Below are positions 6,593-8,594 of a stretch of 8,594 nt of DNA, piece by piece. Both the position numbers and the translations under genes were made by a program. Under the pieces are notes generated by a model, which was given only the letters and a program-made list of their open reading frames with translations, was not told where the DNA came from and did no database searches. Each line of letters opens with the position of its first letter. Position 1 is the first letter of the stretch. The DNA comes from Armatimonadota bacterium. Lineage in GTDB: Bacteria; Armatimonadota; Zipacnadia; Zipacnadales; FEN-943. The stretch lies in assembly GCA_026419655.1 (NCBI GenBank), contig JANZZA010000426.1:1-8594 (forward strand), given 5' to 3'.

Positions 6593-7061
6593 CGTGAATT
6601 CTCCTTTCGCACAGAGGCGGCTGACTAGCGGCCCTCGAGGTTTGGCCCCCCTTCCCGCCCTGCTGCGGCAAGGCGGGACCACAATCCCAAACTCTTGCGG
6701 GAGTATTCAGTTGACTCAGGATTTTGTTTCAGATAGGAAAGGGTAAGATTTGGAGAATCACCTCGGTGGTCTCTCCAAAACCCCGTGTTGGCTTAAACAC
6801 AGCCACAAAGGTGTATAAACTTGTGCGTCTCACCTGACGCCCCGGGCCCCATCTCCCAGGCGCTGCAGAAAGCTTTGCCTCAGAATCCTTAGAAAACCGA
6901 ATACCCCCAACTCTTGCTCGGGGCGCCCTCTGAAGAGGGCCATCTCACACCGGCTTGCGAAATCCCTCCTCCTCCACCCGCCACACGGCCCGCCACCGAA
7001 AAACTGAAACAATGCAAGGCCCGGGCCGAAAGCAGTAAAGACGCGCCGACGTGCTGCACGG
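6593..7061. other. Intergenic region with MITE copy B and hairpins
   Basis: No gene is supported in these 469 bases. Nearest the hydrolase start is an inverted repeat TCCCGCC/GGCGGGA (6653-6659 with 6672-6678, 12-base loop). MITE copy B follows (6699-6908) with its 9-bp flanking duplications. Beyond it is a compact hairpin GCCCTC-TGAA-GAGGGC (6925-6940), which could be a 3'-end structure for the minus-strand amidohydrolase, though no T-run follows on that strand. The remainder up to 7061 shows no signal beyond a GGCCCGGGCC palindrome (7018-7027). Confidence 0.6.
6699..6908 (+). mobile_element. 210-bp MITE-like element, copy B
   Basis: This is the second copy of the non-coding element at 1707-1916, identical in length. 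The left end (6699-6716) is GGGAGTATTCAGTTGACT and the right end (6891-6908), reverse-complemented, is GGGGGTATTCGGTTTTCT, matching 14 of 18. The inverted repeat can be extended inward to 28 bases with 22 matches (6699-6726 with 6881-6908). Directly outside is a perfect 9-bp direct repeat, AACTCTTGC at 6690-6698 and 6909-6917, which marks a target-site duplication. No coding frame or transposase is seen inside. The best-conserved interior block against copy A is CTCAGGATTTTGTTTCAG near the left end. Confidence 0.8.
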
Positions 7062-7865
7062 TCACAATTGAAATAACTGCTTTGCGTTCAAGCCGAGGAT
7101 AAGGCGCTTTTGGTCGTCCGTGATGCGGGCCATGAGCACGCGGCCGAGAGGTGGGCGGGGGTCGAGGAATGGATTGTCGCTGCCGTGAAGGATGCGCTCG
7201 GCGCCAACTTGGGCCACCATGTACTCTAGCGCTCCGTAATGCATGGCCGAGCCGCAAAGGTCAAGGTAGACATTTGGGTATTCGACGGCTGCCTGACAGC
7301 CAGCATTGATAGCATCCCATGAGGAGGCGGCGTGGCCGATGATGAAGTAAGCCTTCGGGTACTGGGCAGCGAGCTGCGCAAAGGCGGGGGGCGAGCAGTT
7401 GGGGTCGCCTGCCCAGGTATGCGAGAGTACTGGTAGAGCGTGCGCGGCCGCGTACTCAAACATCGGCCGGTAGTTATCGCCGCTCACGGGGTACTGATGG
7501 GTGGACGGATGGATTTTGAAGGCACGGATGCCGTGCGGTTCCCAGCGAGCGATTTCAGCCTCGACGGCCGCCGTGCCGCGGTTGGGATTTATAGTCACGT
7601 AGGGCACCAGGCGGCCAGGGTAAGCTTCCGCGGCCCGATAAACCTGATTGTTACCTTCGCGCTCGTCAGGGCCGACGGCAACGTGCGCCGCGATGATGCT
7701 CACTGTCACGCCGCAGCGGTCCATGGCCTCGACGACAGCGTCAGCCCAGCCTCCTCGCCTGACGAAAAAATTGTGCCATGGTCCTAGATGGCAGTGGGCG
7801 TCAACGACGTATTCCTCCAGCGGTTCACCACGCAGACATTTTTGGGCTATCTGCGATGTCACCAT
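7062..7865 (-). CDS. Amidohydrolase family 2 TIM-barrel metal-dependent hydrolase
   Basis: This 267-residue protein matches the amidohydrolase-related family (PF04909): a TIM barrel binding one or two metals that hydrolyses or decarboxylates carboxylic or lactone-type substrates. Motifs in order are VVDAHCHLG (20-28; H24/H26 metal ligands), AFKIHPS (115-121; K117, H119), VLSHTW (146-151; H149), FIIGHAAS (174-181; H178) and ILHGSDNPF (225-233; D230). It is somewhat short but complete from first to last barrel strand. I prefer ATG 7865, because AGAGAGG lies 7 bases upstream on the minus strand. An in-frame ATG at 7937 would add 24 residues without a ribosome site and cannot be excluded. It is transcribed divergently from cstA. 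Its substrate is unknown; similar genes often sit beside Gfo/Idh and isomerase-like genes. Confidence 0.85.
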   Translation of the reverse strand: MVTSQIAQKCLRGEPLEEYVVDAHCHLGPWHNFFVRRGGWADAVVEAMDRCGVTVSIIAAHVAVGPDEREGNNQVYRAAEAYPGRLVPYVTINPNRGTAAVEAEIARWEPHGIRAFKIHPSTHQYPVSGDNYRPMFEYAAAHALPVLSHTWAGDPNCSPPAFAQLAAQYPKAYFIIGHAASSWDAINAGCQAAVEYPNVYLDLCGSAMHYGALEYMVAQVGAERILHGSDNPFLDPRPPLGRVLMARITDDQKRLILGLNAKQLFQL

Positions 7866-7980
7866 GGCCCTGCCTCTCTCAGGACGAGCAAGAATGTCCA
7901 GCAGGTGGTTTCCGCGCTCTAGCGTTGCTCCCTGCATGGGTTTGCGGTCTTTGCTGGCGGGCCGGGTTTAGGTAGTACAA

Positions 7981-8036
7981 GAAAGTTTGGGGAGGATGTC
8001 GGGGGGCAGGCCTTCTACAACGCTTTTTCCCGGGGA
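7981..8036 (+). repeat. GGGGGA hairpin repeat, unit 4 (diverged)
   Basis: The head GAAAGTTTGGGGAGGATGTC and the following GGGGGGCAGGCCTTC, CTTTTTCCCGGGGA align with unit 2, but the arms have diverged and pair less well (CGGGG/CCCGG-type contacts). It lies between the divergent amidohydrolase and cstA genes, so it is not at a gene 3' end. That argues against a pure terminator role for the family. Confidence 0.5.
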
Positions 8037-8080
8037 ATGTCCTGCGCGGTGGACGGCCTTGGGCAGAAGTTGTAAGTTTA

Positions 8081-8129
8081 CTTGGCCGGCGGAGTGTGGC
8101 TGATGAAGCCGGCGCCAGTGCTGGCCAAG
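8081..8129 (+). promoter_or_regulatory. Candidate leader stem upstream of cstA
   Basis: CTTGGCC (8081-8087) is the exact reverse complement of GGCCAAG (8123-8129). A competing inner pairing joins GCCGGC (8085-8090) with GCCGGC (8108-8113). The outer stem ends directly against the cstA ribosome site (GGAGAGG, 8130-8136), so folding could influence translation. This is inference from complementarity only; GC-rich leaders give such stems by chance. Confidence 0.3.
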
Positions 8130-8150
8130 GGAGAGGTGCCGCTGAGATGA
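8103..8150 (+). CDS. Possible 15-residue leader ORF overlapping the cstA start
   Basis: ATG 8103 opens MKPAPVLAKGEVPLR and stops at TGA 8148-8150, overlapping the cstA ATG (8147-8149) as ATGA. GGAG sits 8 bases before its ATG. Such an overlap permits translational coupling, and the mini-ORF lies across the candidate leader stem. There is no similarity I recognise, and its short length means chance is a serious alternative. Confidence 0.28.
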   Translation: MKPAPVLAKGEVPLR

Positions 8151-8575
8151 GTCTGCTGCTTGTGACGCTGGTTTGTGGTCTGGCGCTTATTGCTGGATAC
8201 CGCTTCTATGGTCGGCTACTGGCCCGGGTGCTGAGGCTTGACCCGCAGGCACCGACGCCGGCCATAGAGTTGCGCGACGATGTTGACTATATCCCCGTAG
8301 ACCCCAGGTTTCTTATAACACAGCACTTCTCGGCAATTGCGGCGGCGGGGCCGATCGTAGGGCCGATATTGGCCGCTGCCATGTTTGGCTGGTTCCCCAC
8401 GCTGCTGTGGGTGGTTCTTGGCTCCATCGTTATTGGCGGGGTCCATGACCTGACTTGCCTGGTGGCCTCCGTGCGCCACAGGGCCCGCTCTATAGCCGAG
8501 GTCATCCGCGAGAACATGACCCAGCGCTCTTACGTGCTGTTCCTCGCGTTCATCTGGATTGCCATTGTCTACATC
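8147..8575 (+). CDS. cstA: CstA-family carbon starvation/pyruvate transporter, 3'-truncated
   Basis: The 143 genomic residues are the N terminus of a CstA-type inner-membrane transporter; E. coli CstA is about 700 residues, so roughly a fifth is present. Recognisable features are a first membrane segment (2-17) followed by GYRFYGRLL (17-25), the family's cytosolic PVDPRFLITQHFSAIAAAGP stretch (50-69), VGPILAAAMFG (71-81), and a second and third hydrophobic segment with LWVVLGSIVIGGVHDL (87-102). The linker SVRHRARSIAEVIRENM (108-124) matches the SRR..GxSxxExI region of the family, and a fourth membrane helix begins at 130. The family imports pyruvate and/or peptides. The ATG 8147 start has GGAGAGG 10 bases upstream. 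The apparent continuation LSLIHI is encoded by adapter, not genome. It is divergent from the amidohydrolase gene. Confidence 0.88.
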
Positions 8576-8594
8576 CTGTCTCTTATACACATCT
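8576..8594. other. Nextera/Tn5 mosaic-end adapter remnant (artefact)
   Basis: The terminal 19 bases CTGTCTCTTATACACATCT are exactly the Tn5 mosaic-end sequence used in tagmentation libraries. They interrupt the conserved cstA gene, which should continue for over 1.6 kb, and they end the contig. This is untrimmed adapter, not organism DNA. Confidence 0.97.

Noticed and set aside
6149..6628. 159-codon plus-strand frame opposite the alpha/beta hydrolase
   Set aside because: The minus-strand gene has a complete catalytic triad and a strong ribosome site; this frame is its shadow.
6630..6698. Possible reverse-orientation unit of the GGGGGA repeat (TCCCAAACTCTT, CCCCCCTTCCCGCC)
   Set aside because: Only short stretches match and the stem is different; similarity is within what GC-rich sequence gives by chance.
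8216..8590. Minus-strand open frame of 124 codons beginning MYKRQ
   Set aside because: Its start lies in the adapter remnant and the rest is antisense to the conserved cstA frame.

Overview
This is a GC-rich bacterial fragment, most likely a metagenomic contig. Its last 19 bases are not biological: ctgtctcttatacacatct is the Tn5 mosaic-end (Nextera) adapter, so genomic sequence stops at about 8575. The gene content combines a six-hairpin glycosidase, a Gfo/Idh/MocA dehydrogenase, a sulfatase-superfamily enzyme, a xylose-isomerase-like TIM barrel, an alpha/beta hydrolase and an amidohydrolase. Together with wide, repeat-filled intergenic gaps, this fits polysaccharide-degrading environmental lineages (Planctomycetes/Lentisphaerae/Armatimonadetes/Latescibacteria type). 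The phylum cannot be fixed from the sequence alone.

Layout. Positions 1-1452 (+) hold the 3' part of an (alpha/alpha)6 glycosidase. The gap at 1453-1993 carries a tandem pair of a GC-rich hairpin repeat and a 210-bp non-coding transposable element (copy A). Then come three plus-strand genes: a Gfo/Idh/MocA oxidoreductase (1994-3115), a sulfatase-family hydrolase whose nucleophile position is Thr rather than Cys/Ser (3176-4570), and a sugar isomerase/epimerase-like protein (4716-5513). They end at a strong hairpin region facing a convergent minus-strand alpha/beta hydrolase (5654-6592). The next gap (6593-7061) holds copy B of the 210-bp element. A minus-strand amidohydrolase follows (7062-7865). 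It is divergent from a plus-strand cstA-type transporter gene (8147 onward) that is cut by the contig end; a 15-codon mini-ORF overlaps the cstA start by ATGA.

How the genes may work together (inference). The glycosidase, dehydrogenase, sulfatase-like enzyme and isomerase-like barrel look like a small carbohydrate-processing locus. A Gfo/Idh enzyme paired with an AP_endonuc_2 barrel recalls oxidation-dependent (3-keto) sugar cleavage or sugar epimerisation. The esterase-like hydrolase and amidohydrolase could act on substituents or breakdown products, and CstA-family transporters import pyruvate or peptides.

The clearest non-gene signal is the pair of 210-bp MITE-like elements. They have GGG-starting terminal inverted repeats and 9-bp target duplications (9/9 in one copy, 7/9 in the other), and are about 63% identical to each other without any gap. 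A second repeat family, a GGGGGA-type hairpin in at least five units, occupies four of the intergenic gaps. No rRNA, tRNA, CRISPR array, origin or phage gene was seen.
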